From Pisolithus tinctorius (taxonomy: Eukaryota > Basidiomycota > Agaricomycetes > Boletales > Pisolithaceae), in contig JANFAH010000019.1 of assembly GCA_024663395.1 (NCBI GenBank), positions 434,001-498,000 on the forward strand: a stretch of DNA of 64,000 bases, read 5' to 3'. Made by a program: the position numbers and the translations under genes. This document shows positions 53,670 through 64,000 of this stretch, one piece after another (the stretch's first letter is position 1; each line of letters opens with the position of its first letter). The notes under the pieces are model-generated. The model searched no databases, was not told the DNA's origin, and worked only from the letters and a program-made list of their open reading frames with translations.

Positions 53670-56600
53670 TCAGAGGTGTCCTGCAGCTTTGTGCATCATT
53701 TGCACACAAAGGAACATGTCAGTGTCAACCGTGTCAACAACGAGATACTCGCCAGGTCTCATATGATCTGGATATAGAAGGGCACCACGAATGATTGAAT
53801 GGACTGATATAATTTCAGATGACATGCATGGTTGCTCACATACTCTCCAGAAATTGAGGTGTTTGTCCTTGTGGAGTCATTGCCCAGTTGGGGCGTCAAA
53901 TGGCTGTATTAAAGCCAAGGGGAAGGCTTCTTCACCAATGAGGCACTGGAACAAAAGTATAAGTCACCCAAATGTCTTTTTGCTGAGTCTTGATGAGCAT
54001 GCAGTCATAATGGGGGCGTCCATGGAAATTAGGGTGGCAACGTAGATAATCCATGTACTGACACCAATCGACAGTGGATTCAAAGTTAACCTTGACGAAG
54101 CAAAATTCCGTGATCTGCAGAGATTATTAGGAACTGAACAAGGAAGGCCATTTTGTCTCACCTTCTCATTCATTTGGAATTGGATGCGCTTCCCACCAGG
54201 GAGAGGTTTCCCTGCAATACCAAAGTGAGAATTGAGGAACTTGCTGAGCTTTCCCTGGAACCTGCTGAATGCATTGTCAGTAGTACTCTTCCTCTCCATG
54301 TCCTCAAACATTAATGGTTCCTTCATTTTGCTACCCAACTTGATGTGGAAAAATTCTTCTTCAGGCTCGTCAGCTTCAGGGCTACCCAGATGTGTTGCTT
54401 TTGCAGTCAACATGTAGGTGTTGTATTCTGTAATCTTGCAGCGGATATGTTCACACACGAGTCCAAGGTGATTGATGTGGAGAATCTACTGAAGCATAAG
54501 CATGCTGGGATATGATGAATGATCTAAGACTTACTTGCTGAGCGACATTCTTGAAGTTTGTTTGTTTCTGATATGCTTCCTTCAAGGGGCCATGCATTTT
54601 CTCATTTGGCTTCATATTGAAATTGTGGGTGACACCCTTAGCTTCAATGTCATCGAACACATGCATCCGGGTGTGGTTCTTTGGAAAGTTCCAATTTTTC
54701 CCAGTATATTGTGTTTTCTCCGCATATTTCTAGTCCAGAAATGGTTAGGGAAAGCTCAAATGTCAAAAGTGGGACCCAACCTTCATCAATGAGTTGAAGA
54801 TAACAAGCACCTCCCGCCCAGCAGCAAGTGTGTGTGTCATTGTAATTCCAGTGCGGTATACATATCAAATTCAATGTAAGCACATAAACAGCGCAATAGA
54901 AGGTAACCGTCTTTTTCCATATCATGCAGGAAGATATCATGACATGCAAATACAATTATCTGTTCAGGAGATGTCAGTGAAATCAGAGCTTGGCAGCATA
55001 TTTACAATACCTTGGATAGATCCTCAAATTTTTGGCCATCTGTGTACAAAACCGAAAGTGCTTCCTCAAAATGATTGAGGCCATGCCAATGAGGTACTGC
55101 GCTAAGACTAGAAAACTATCAGGACAACTGTTTCATACAATAAGATAGACTCACTTCCATTCTACTTTTCCCATCGTCTGATGGCCCATTGTCTCAAGAA
55201 TCCTCACAAGTTCTCCCCATAAATGATCACCAAATTTTCCTGTGCAGTTGGCATGCAGTCTGTCCCAGCACAATGCTCAATAAATGTCCATGTTCTTGAC
55301 CTCCCAGAAAGCACTCTGGAAGGGATCAGAGCGGGAGTGAAGGTAATAGCATGAGCAACTTACATCTACATCACATAGTCCTGCTTTGCCAGAATCTGTT
55401 CCTTGTGGTCTGCTCGGTTCTGCGAGCATGCTTCCTGTAATGTCTTGAAAACATTCTCGCTGGTACAACATTCACAGTCTGTGGGGAATTTGGATATCTC
55501 CTCACAAGGAATGAGGCAAATAGGACAAGGGTAATTTGACATGACACCATGCATAAGTGCCATGACTGCTCTGAATGGTAAGATTGTCAGCCTGTATTCA
55601 GGGGATTTCAGATAATGTAGCCACTTACTGCTCTTCGTAATCAGCCGAAAGAATTAGTACAGTAGGAAAGAGTCAGCATGCGATGCCATCCCAACACATT
55701 ACCCAGCAGCTGGTATTCAAGTACTCTGAGATCGTATCCAGTATCTTCTTGAAAGATTCATGCCAAACATGATCTTGAAGTTGGCAAATGATTTCTTTCC
55801 AGAATACCTTTTGTCTTCCTTTACCTATTAGAAACACAACACAAAAGTCAGTCAGTATCCTTGACACCATCAACGAAGCAACTGACGATTGGTAACCACC
55901 CAACTACTCAGCCACCACCTAAACCTTCACCATTACGGATCCAAGTCAGAAGGTTAGCAATCCATGCGATGACTGGATACCCTTTCTGTCGACCAAATGA
56001 TGATAGCTTGGATTTATCGGCATACAGAATGAATGCCAGAACTTTGCCATCCAAAGGTAGACCACTCTGAAAAAATTTTCATTGAGGGTATATGCTAGAG
56101 ACTAGTGACATACTTGTACATTCCAAAAATCATTAGCCATCCATGGCTCATCAATGAAACAAACAAACGAAGAGCCATCAAACTTAGCTAGACACTTGGC
56201 ATCAAATACAAAGTATGGTCCCACATTGGAATCCTTCAAGAGATCGCAGGCCCAATCCCACAGCGAACAGTAATACACATCAAACTCCATCGTCTCGCCT
56301 GCAAATGGTGTGCTTATTACACTCTTCTGAAACTGGACTAGGACGTGATTAGGGTTGGCAATGATAACGAATTAATGATGCTTACTGCCGTCATGCGGTG
56401 GGAAGCAGCCTGCCAAGAGCTCTCAAGATCATTATAACTATTCAAAGTGCAGTCCTCAGTGCGAAAATGTTTCAAAAGCTTCATAATACGATTTGCTTGC
56501 TCCCTATTGAGAGTGGCCTCATGAATGAATTCCGAAAGGTCAAAGTCGAGACAAGTCCGGAATGGGTACCAGGGAGTGGTGCAAGGATCTGGTTTGTATG

Positions 56601-57181
56601 TCTTGGTGCATGACCTCAGCTGAACTCGGCAAACAGCACCTTCACAATTGGCTTTCCAGCATTCGGGTGGTATTTGACTTGGATATCATCGATGTTGTTG
56701 TTGGAGTCGGTGGCAGGTTGAGCAACTGCATAATGAATCGGTCATGAATAATACAAAAAACTTGCATCAACACACACCATTCACTTTGTCATCTGTGCCG
56801 ATGGTGCTGGCTGGCAGCTCGAGATCCATATTCATGGGCCAAAGTGCAGTGGGCTCTGCTAACAATTATGAGAGTGCATTTCAGGGAGCAGTAGGATACT
56901 TACCAGGTGCAGGTTCTGTGTTCACCTCTATGTTGGATCCTCGGCCATTGTCAGTGACACCAGGAATAACATCTGCTCAGGAATAGACCACCATGATAAA
57001 TCAGACAAATCCAACCAATAAAATTCTTGCCTACCTTGTCGACGAAGGCGGTCAAAGTGAGCCAGATCTTCATTGGTTTTGTGAGCGCACCTGATGCATG
57101 ATTTCCGATAAGGACCTATTCCAGTTGGCTTGAACGATTTCCCACACGATTCACAAAAACAATCTGCTTTTCAGGAGGCAT
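53670..57181 (-). pseudogene. Plavaka transposase, second copy
   Basis: Starts MPPEKQ at 57,181 and ends AGHL with TGA at 53,672-53,670. The exon order is the same as in Plavaka-1: CESCGKSFKPTGIG-type zinc finger, YYCSLWDWACDLLKDSNVGP, FVCFIDEPWMANDFWNVQ, NYPCPICLIPCEEISKFPTD, a WDRLHANCTGKFGDHLW-type block near 55,250, HTRPGW-type linkers, CMHVFDDIEAKGVTHNFN-like sequence near 54,650, DEPEEEFFHIKLGSKMKEPL, and the C-terminal exon near 53,990-53,670. Several stops and frame changes are present and CpG is rare. The block that reads CHDTFPHEMEKDS in Plavaka-1 is near 54,930 and reads CHDIFLHDMEKDG. It is probably non-functional. Confidence 0.7.
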
Positions 57182-57269
57182 GGTGTCAGTAAACAATAGG
57201 AACACATAATGTAGTCGCACTTAGTCACAACATATGGGTAGCCCACATGCCAAATTAACATTACTCATA

Positions 57270-59430
57270 TAAAGCCTGGCGCGGGCCCATCAAATTAATT
57301 AAGCCGTGACACATAAACAGGCCTGAGGACCCAGAGTGATGGCAACATAAGAGCAGGCCCATGACAGAGCTGTCACAACTATGTGCAGGCCCTTCTGACA
57401 TTTGGAGGATGCAGCGTCACAACAAATTGACAGGCCCGTCGCAAACGACATGGGAACAAATAGATGGGCCCGTTGATGGTTTGATCAGCCCGATCACAAC
57501 ATATATACCGGCCCGTTCAGCATATTGCAGATGGTGGTACATCAAATGGACGGGCCTGTGCATGATATCACTGATGATGCTGCATCAGATGGATGGCCCA
57601 TCAGACATATTATGGATTATGATGCATGATATAGATGGGCCCATCGCCATGACGTAGATAATGCAGAATCGAACGGACGGGATAGTCGAGAGTATTATCG
57701 GGCAGACGAAGAGGTAACTACAGGACCGTCATCATATCGTGGATGGCGTCGAATCAAATGAAAGGGCCCGGTGATGGTACGATCCGGCAGATCAACGCAT
57801 AAGGACGGGCCCATCGATAGTATCGTTGGATCATCAGGCAGGCAATGCATAAGGATGGAGCCATCACCAGGTGGTAGATAAGGTCGCATAGAATGAACGG
57901 GACCGTTGCGGGTATGATCAGGCATAGCAACACATACACACGGGCCTGCCCATCATATCCGTGTATTATGACACATTATATGAACGGGCCCATTACTAAG
58001 GCAAGATAATGTCACATCAAATGGATGGGCCCATAGAGAGTATGATCAGGCATAGCAACACATACACAGGCCTGTCCGTCATATCCGTGTATTATGACGC
58101 ATTATATGCATGGGCCGTTGCTAAGGCAAGGATAATGTCACATCAAATGGACGGGCACGTCAGGAGTATGATCAGGCATAGCAACACATACACACGGGCC
58201 CATCTGTCATATCCATGTATTATGACATTATATGAACAGGCCCATTACTAAGGCACGGATACTGTCCTATCAAATGGACGGGCCCATCGAGAGTATGATC
58301 AGGCATAGCAACACATACACATGGGCCCATCCGTCATATCCGTGTATTATGACGCATTATAAACGGGCCCGTTACTAAGGGAAGGATAATGTCACATCAA
58401 ATGGAGGCCCGTCGGGAGTATGATCAGGCATAGCAACACATACAAACGGGCCTATCCGTCATATGCGTGCATTATGACGCATCATATAGATGGGCCCGTC
58501 AGGAAGGCAAGGATAATGTCACATCAAATGGAGGCCCATCGGGAGTATGATCAGGCATAGCAACACATACAAACGGGCCTATCCATCATATGCATGCATT
58601 ATGATGCATCATATAGACGGGCCCGTCAGGAAGGCATGGATAATGTCGCATGAAATAGACGGGCCCGTAGAGAGTATCGTCAAGCATAGCGATATATACA
58701 TGCGGGCCCGTAACTAAGGCGCGGATAATGTCCCATCAAATTGACGGGCCTGTCGAGAGTATCATCAAGATTAGCAACACATACACACAGGGCCGTCTGT
58801 CATATCCGTGCATTATGACGCTTGATATAAACATGCCCATCGCTGATGCACAGATAATGTTGCATCAAATGGATGGGCCCGTCGAGAGTATCATCAAGCT
58901 CAGCAACACACACACACACACATGGGGCCCGTCTGTCATATCCGTGTATTATAACGCATCATATGGACGGGCCCGTTACTACGGCACGGATAATGTCACA
59001 TCAAATGGACAGGCCCGTCGAGAGTATGATCAAGCATAGCAACACATACAAACGGGCCCGTCCTTCATATGCCGACATTATCACGCATCACATAGACGGG
59101 CCCGTCACTAAGGCACGGATACTGTCCTATCAAATGCACGGGCCCGTCGAGAGTATCATGAGGCAGAGTGACATATACACATGGGCCCGTCCGTCATATC
59201 CGTGCAGTTTGATGCATCATATAGACGGGCCCATCTATTGTGTCATCTGTGTGATCACCACATATGGATGGGCCAGTACATATGTTGAAGATCACGTCGG
59301 ATCAAATAAATGGAGCAGTCGACGGTGTGGTTGGGCTGATTAATGCGTAAAGGAGGATGGGCAGATGACAAATACAGATGGACCCATAGCTACGTCAATA
59401 ATGACGTGGGATCAAATGTATCGGGCCGTA
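57270..59430. repeat. GGGCCC-centred satellite array (5' subterminal region of Plavaka-2)
   Basis: About 23 exact GGGCCC hexamers, most as CGGGCCCGTC or TGGGCCCATC, and about 20 one-base variants are spaced 41-50 bp apart. From about 57,960 to 59,200 they form a higher-order unit of roughly 130-160 bp with three palindromes separated by different linkers: GAGTATGATCAGGCATAGCA, CATATCCGTGTATTATGACG, and CTAAGGCACGGATAATGTCA. Toward 57,270 and 59,430 the order is lost. CpG sites are kept, unlike in the surrounding transposon. Short ORFs predicted here are repeat artefacts. Confidence 0.8.
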
Positions 59431-59663
59431 CAATAGGTCGCATTGACGCAGAAGATAGTCTTATGGTTCTGAGCGATGATAGGTGGTATTCCATGCGTTC
59501 CGTCAGAGGTCACATCCCGTGCACGGGACCGCCGGCATGATGAATGTATTCCGCAACTTTGAGACCAGTCTGTATGTCTGATGTTTTCACCAATCTATTG
59601 CATTACTATTAAGTATGTGGTAATAGGATTGTACTGCAATCTATCCTTTCCGCTTTGTAGCAA

Positions 59664-59696
59664 ACGGAGTATTACATGTTGACATAGATACTCCGT
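59664..59696. repeat. 9-bp perfect inverted repeat at the presumed right edge of Plavaka-2
   Basis: ACGGAGTAT (59,664-59,672) faces ATACTCCGT (59,688-59,696) across 15 bp. It spans the proposed element end at 59,684, which either means the true end is elsewhere or is chance. Confidence 0.4.
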
Positions 59697-60432
59697 GGGA
59701 AGGTTTCAGGTAACAACAAACACAAAGTACCCGTGCGAAGTTACACGTCGCATCTTCCATTGGCATTATTTCCCAGCAAAGTACCTCACACCAACAACTT
59801 CCGACCTTACCCTACATACGTCTCAACAACGCAATGAAGACCTACACAAACGCGACGAGCTCACAGCCTGCAGCTGAACTCCATCATCGAAATCATCGAT
59901 CGGAAAGTCCTTGGAACGAAGGACTTGGCTGACAAGCCGAGGTTTTGCAGGCTTTGGAAGGAGGCTGTGAGCAGCGTAGTGGAAGTAGTTAAGTCCAGAA
60001 TATCACTCCACACATGTCGCACCTCTGAGGAATATAGGATTCCGTGCGCGAAATTGCGAGGATCACGCATGAGATCCCGCTCACCGTCATTGCAGCCGAA
60101 AGGTTCTGCAAATGGCATGAGAGGGTTGGACGGTAGAGAACAGAGGGTCACCCATTTCCGAACTGGAGACTTATCACAGCACCCAGACAAGGCCACCTTC
60201 GATCGACCATCCGTGGCTGCAGACTGTCGAAAGAGCTGCTTCGAACTTGGCAACGTACCGGCTTCAAGACATCTGCCTTCCCACCCGCTGCAGAAACCGT
60301 CGTTCAGGAACACTACCGAAGGACGCGAGTCAGTAAAGGCAAAGAAAAGGCAGTCGGATGCTAGAAGTGAAGGCGATGATTGGAGATGACGATGGGGAGG
60401 ATGAACTGGCTGGATGAGGATGCAGAGATGGG
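59697..60432. other. No confident gene
   Basis: The plus strand has an open stretch (IIEIIDRKVLGTKDLADKPR at its start) and the minus strand a 207-codon ORF (60,484-59,861). Neither shows a recognisable domain, and they overlap. CpG content is normal. Confidence 0.4.
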
Positions 60433-61090
60433 ATGGGGATACCGTCGCTACTGAGCTGCTCGGGGACGGCCATCGATGCGACAAGTAGCCGCTTCTGGCT
60501 CACGCCAGCCTGCTCGTTGGTCTCGGACTGCCAAAAACCTAAGTTAGTCAAGCAGGAGGAGGTTGATGAGTTGGATGAGGAAGATGATGATGAGGAGGAC
60601 GTGGACATGGACAGGCCAGGTACGTCTAGCCAGTCCAAACACCTCAATCGAACAGGGCGAGGCAGGGAGTCAAACCTGCGAGGGGGTACATCCAGCGACA
60701 GAACCAATTCTGGGCCGACTGCACTTCCCAGCGACAATCGTTGCGAACAAGTGTACCGACGCCAACGTGCCCTGCATTCGGAAACAAAAAGGCTGTATGT
60801 CAGTGATGCAAAAAACACAAGATCCGGTGCATGTTTGCAACTCCCCATCGGCCTAGAAGAGAAACACCTGCCAATCCCTCACGATGGAATCCATCCCTGT
60901 ACACGAAACAAAGAAAAAGGTCTCGCAGCAGCCTGCACCCTGACGATGAAGATGCTAACGAAGAGATGACAATGCGGACTACACAACGACCTGCCCGGAA
61001 AAGAAACCTCGCACCTCCAACGCAAGCAAATTGTCCTCCAGAAAGCCGGTCCCGGCCAGTTGTAATGATTCCCCATGTACGGCTGGTAAG
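60433..61090 (+). pseudogene. Frameshifted gene for a six-cysteine (CxxC-x6-C twice) protein
   Basis: The plus strand encodes an acidic stretch (VDELDEEDDDEEDVDMDRPG), then across three frames the parts CEQ, CTDANVPCIRKQK, and AVCQ (stop) CKKHKIRCMFATPHR. Read in order, these give two Cys clusters of the form CxxC-x6-C. A basic, Arg/Pro-rich part follows (TKQRKRSRSSLHPDDEDANE), then a GTAAGT donor after VVMIPHVRL at 61,085. I recall similar acidic-plus-Cys6 proteins as repeated hypotheticals in Agaricomycetes, probably tied to mobile elements. At least two frameshifts and a TGA make it a pseudogene or a poorly sequenced gene. Confidence 0.4.
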
Positions 61091-62280
61091 TATGCGTACC
61101 CATTCCTGCAGACTGAACTGGTAAGCCCATGGCAGTGATCCGTCTCCCAGCGAGGCCGGCTCCAAATCCCACCCCCGTTTCTCGTGCAGTAAGCGACCAG
61201 CATAGCCTCGCAACGACTCACAGCACCTGGACCATCTGCCATCGCAACCTCCAGAGGAACAAATCGTACGGTGCGCTTCCTCTACTCATGGACAAGCTTG
61301 AAATATCTGACATGTAATGGACATACGGCAACCGATTCCTGCTCCCATCCCATCAGTCCCCAACCCGCCAACTGCTCCAACGCCTCAGCGACAACCTGTC
61401 ATCGCTATTCGAAGTCGATGTCCGCGACGAGCTCAACCAGCTCTTTCAATTCGCTGACTGCAATATCAGCGCAAATGCTGGAAGTGGAAAACAAGGCTGA
61501 ATGTCTTCGATGGTTCGTCGACCAAGCCGCTACTGACTGGCCTGTTTGAAGAATGGATGCGAACCATGGCCGATGACTGTTGCAGAGGTGATGTCCCATC
61601 AGAAGTCGTCTGAGAAGAAGGTACACACCATGGTGAGGCAGATCTGCTGATGAATATGCAGCGTTGTCTGCGCTGTCAGACCGCTTCAGGACCAAAGGTT
61701 GGATAGTGCGATTCGGGCCATCGAGGCTTTTGCCGGTTGGAGGTTGTTGCATTGGCTGCGGGTCGACTACCTCCTGCTGACGATCCAACTTCTGGACTTG
61801 TCGCACCACCTCCCCCCAGCGAATGATGGGAACGATGCGATGGCGGGTTCGGGACGTCCTGGCGATGCCGAGATCAGCGGAATGGAGGTGACCCAGCCGG
61901 TGAGTCCATGGCGATGCAAGAGGGTCAATTCGATCGAGGGCACCCTGGAGATGGGGAACTGCGGACCAGGTGCAATGCGAGTTACAGCAGCAGCCTCAAC
62001 AATCCCGAATATTCGCTGCGAGCCTCCACCGGAGGAGTACCATATCCAGGTCGAACGTCGCTGGCCAGGACCGACGGAGGACTTCAGCCAGCTGAGGGCA
62101 CAGTATACTCATATCGTGGAAGGGCCGACCTGGCAGATTCGCCCAGTGGGGTTGGAGTGGGAACGCCAGAGCGAGGATGTAGATGCGATGGGTAGATATG
62201 TCCAAGGTGTATTCAGCGATACAGAGTTCCCCCCTCACAGTAGAGGGATAGGTTTGCTGTTATGATACCCGCATTCTGTA
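61091..62280 (+). other. Possible 3' exons of the six-cysteine gene, not resolved
   Basis: A leucine-patterned stretch (LQRLSDNLSSLFEVDVRDEL, near 61,378-61,437) may be a coiled coil downstream of the Cys clusters. A 188-codon frame (61,699-62,265) has no recognised domain. Stops interrupt any long joined frame. Confidence 0.3.
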
Positions 62281-62740
62281 TTGTCATAGCCTGACAATTC
62301 CATACCGCTTTTATGTGAGTACCGTTCGGAAGATATGCTCGGATCGAAGAAAATGGAACATTGCCTTAAGGCTAATATGGACTTCCGCAATTGCAATTTA
62401 ATTTCTATCGATGAACTCGACCTGAATGGTTATATTGAATAATAGACCACTCGTCCGACTATAGCTACACATTGCTAGCATCAATATCCATCGAAGTTGG
62501 GATATACTTCAAGCTCATGCTCTGTTGTTTCAACTTAGCATGCTCTGAAAGCCTCTCATACACTGCTATCTGCCTCGCAGCGTAACAGCTGTGCGCAAGC
62601 GCATCGCATTCCTGAGTGGCAGGTGCGCCATTGGACATGGCTCGATAATTGAAGTAATTGATTGTCCATTGAAATTCAGCCAGTCAGCAACTGTTCCTCT
62701 TCTGACCAACGGTCTCGCACTGCTTTGGCTCGAAGCCAAT
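62281..62740. other. Intergenic, nothing recognised
   Basis: AT-rich in its first half; no domain or repeat found. Confidence 0.4.
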
Positions 62741-64000
62741 GAGTCCGGTAAACTTTGTGTACAGTCAACATCGAATCCATACATACATAGATGAACACAT
62801 ACATTCCGACATCCAAGTGATGGATTTCGTATCCAGTCGGAACATCAACGGACCAAAACTATGGCAAAATGGCTGACCCGGTGCGCATGTGCATTCTGAG
62901 TTATGGCGGCTGTGCTCACAGGTGAGATCCGATGTCTCCAATTGCTGGTAATGGGTAAGGGTCTTGGCACTCGCACCCAGAGCGACCATTGCCTTTCGGC
63001 ATTGCTTGTATATTGCGGCTTGCTTCCGAACCTGCTCTATTAATTGTATGGATTGCGTCCCATGCGCGTGTTTTCATACTATAGCTTTTGGCATGTCGGC
63101 ACCACATTCCGGAAGACCACAGCCTTGTCCACCAATGCAAGCCGAAGCCCTGTTTAGCTGCATCATTCGCTTGACCGATCTGGAGCCTCAGCTCCATATC
63201 ACGGAGACTGGCCTGAAATTGCAGGAATGGAAAGCAGCCATTCCAACAGTTCGATGGAAGCGGCAACTGTGGGCTTATCCCTCCAAGGTCAGTGGTATCA
63301 GGCCATGAGCGTTTCGTCAGAGCCATTCGTTTGGGTCTTCAGCATCCGATAGATATCCAGTCGGACATGCATCGGCCATCCCGCTGTTCACTGCCTTCCG
63401 CATTGATTGGATTCCAATCACCTCCCGCATCTTGCTGTAGATCGATGTATATGGTGGCATCTGCGATAAAACTTGACTGCTCTGATAATAGGCGCTCCGT
63501 GCGTCAGTGCAATTACCAATCTTTTCAGCTCTGGCGCATGTACACCTGACATTGCTGATAATCGATGCGCAATGTGATTGCCGCTTCTTCCAACCTGAGA
63601 CCGCGAGCGAGCCAACTTCCCATCCCACGCTGCGCTCCGCTCGATGTGATATTGTTCAAAAAACTCAGTTTCAACGGTATGAACTGTTGGGGCTAATACG
63701 CATTTCAGATATATTCCGAAAAGGAGGAGCAGGTGAGAACCTTACCCTTCCTCATTTGCACTTCAAAGATATCCATGGCGGAGGGGTCAACCATTCGGTC
63801 TCTGAAGGCCACTTGCTCTTGGTAGGTCCAAGTATCACGTTGCATCGTAGACACTGCTTCATCCAACGTCTTGAATGCCCGTTTTGCCATATCTGCCTGC
63901 TACCCTTGCGGTTGTCAGTTTCCTGTATCAGACTATCGACTAAAGGCGAACAGTCAGGAAGGTTAGCGCATGAATAGAAGCTCATACCCATGCGAATCAT
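62741..64000 (-). pseudogene. C-terminal remnant of a KDZ (Kyakuja-Dileera-Zisupton)-type transposase, runs off the right edge
   Basis: Minus-strand frames, joined over several frameshifts, read in order: GMSFYSCANLPDCSPLVDSL, KRAFKTLDEAVSTMQRDTWT, then FQASLRDMELRLQIGQANDA, LRLALVDKAVVFRNVV, YSMKTRAWDAIHTINR, and KAMVALGASAKTLTHYQQLE. The order of LRDxELxLRxGQANDAL, KTRAWDAI and KAxxALGASAxTLxxYQ is what I associate with the C-terminal part of basidiomycete KDZ-class proteins. At least three frame changes occur within 700 bp, so it is dead. The upstream catalytic part would lie beyond the window. CpG is not depleted here. Confidence 0.55.

Larger units (their letters stand above)
46895..59684 (-). 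mobile_element. Plavaka-2: inverse Plavaka-type transposon carrying a PRP8 fragment (right end tentative)
   Basis: The left end (3' end of the element) is TGTCAGAAAATTTGTATATT at 46,895, matching both ends of Plavaka-1. On the minus strand follow, from right to left, a GGGCCC repeat array, the transposase, the PRP8 piece, the companion ORF, the tRNA-like module and a TGCAAT-rich end. The right end is proposed at 59,684, where the inverse reads TGTCAACATGTAATACTCCG: only the first five bases match, but TA flanks both ends (46,893-46,894 and 59,685-59,686), and TGCAAT words lie just inside (59,590-59,640). CpG depletion is stronger than in Plavaka-1 outside the array. Confidence 0.65.

Noticed and set aside
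57270..59430. CRISPR-like array or centromere satellite
   Set aside because: The host is a eukaryote; repeat units vary in length, have three palindromes with different linkers and lie at the end of a transposon. A centromere role cannot be shown.
58728..59540. Several 60-156-codon ORFs in the GGGCCC array
   Set aside because: Their repetitive translations simply follow the satellite unit.
59861..60484. 207-codon minus-strand ORF
   Set aside because: No recognisable domain; composition is low in complexity at its N-terminus and it overlaps a comparable ORF on the other strand.
61699..62265. 188-codon plus-strand ORF as a gene
   Set aside because: No domain, no clear exon partners; kept only as unresolved sequence.

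Overview
The window is nuclear DNA from a filamentous basidiomycete, most likely an Agaricomycete. The evidence is: host genes broken by short GT-AG introns (about 50-65 bp), basidiomycete-type gene families (small secreted proteins, TKL-like kinase, AIG1-like G-domain protein, type II membrane O-fucosyltransferase-like protein, questin oxidase-like protein), and fungal transposon types (Plavaka, PIF/Harbinger, Tad1-like LINE, a mariner-clan element, KDZ remnants). I cannot name the species.

Layout. 1-1,100 is a rotted Harbinger transposase. 1,100-17,900 is a CpG-containing host gene island: a fragment of a questin oxidase gene, a trypsin-like protease gene carrying a frameshift, a tandem pair of small secreted protein genes, a Ser/Thr-rich single-pass membrane protein, a protein kinase, a P-loop G-domain protein, a truncated copy of the membrane-protein gene, an O-fucosyltransferase-like gene and an intact questin oxidase-like gene. 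Several of these show local tandem duplication.

18,600-59,700 is a nest of transposable elements. A second questin oxidase copy lies here in three pieces, split by a Plavaka element (19,263-28,879) and by a Tad1-like LINE (29,723-36,748); the LINE itself holds a 505-bp insertion with a 5-bp target duplication. Then comes a three-level nest: Harbinger-1 (37,408-46,791) contains a mariner-clan element (40,308-46,664), which contains Harbinger-2 (40,972-44,113). Each level has matching terminal inverted repeats and the expected target duplication (TAA, TA, TAA). A second Plavaka element follows in inverse orientation (46,895 to about 59,684).

The most interesting observation is the comparison of the two Plavaka elements. 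They share a multi-exon transposase, a downstream companion ORF, a tRNA-like module near the 3' end and a similar 3' terminal inverted repeat. In the same position, between transposase and companion ORF, each carries a different piece of a host housekeeping gene with introns retained: the ketoreductase region of fatty-acid synthase alpha (FAS2) in the first, and the N-terminal part of the splicing factor PRP8 in the second. Each captured piece also contains an internal tandem duplication. This looks like a transposon with a variable slot for host gene fragments.

59,700-64,000 holds degenerate coding sequence: a frameshifted six-cysteine protein gene, unrecognised ORFs, and the broken C-terminal part of a KDZ-type transposase running off the right edge. 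CpG depletion, with TGA stops where CGA is expected, is strong in most of the transposon DNA and is shown directly by a repeat pair (4,045-4,285 against 37,165-37,404). This points to cytosine methylation followed by deamination as the main decay process.
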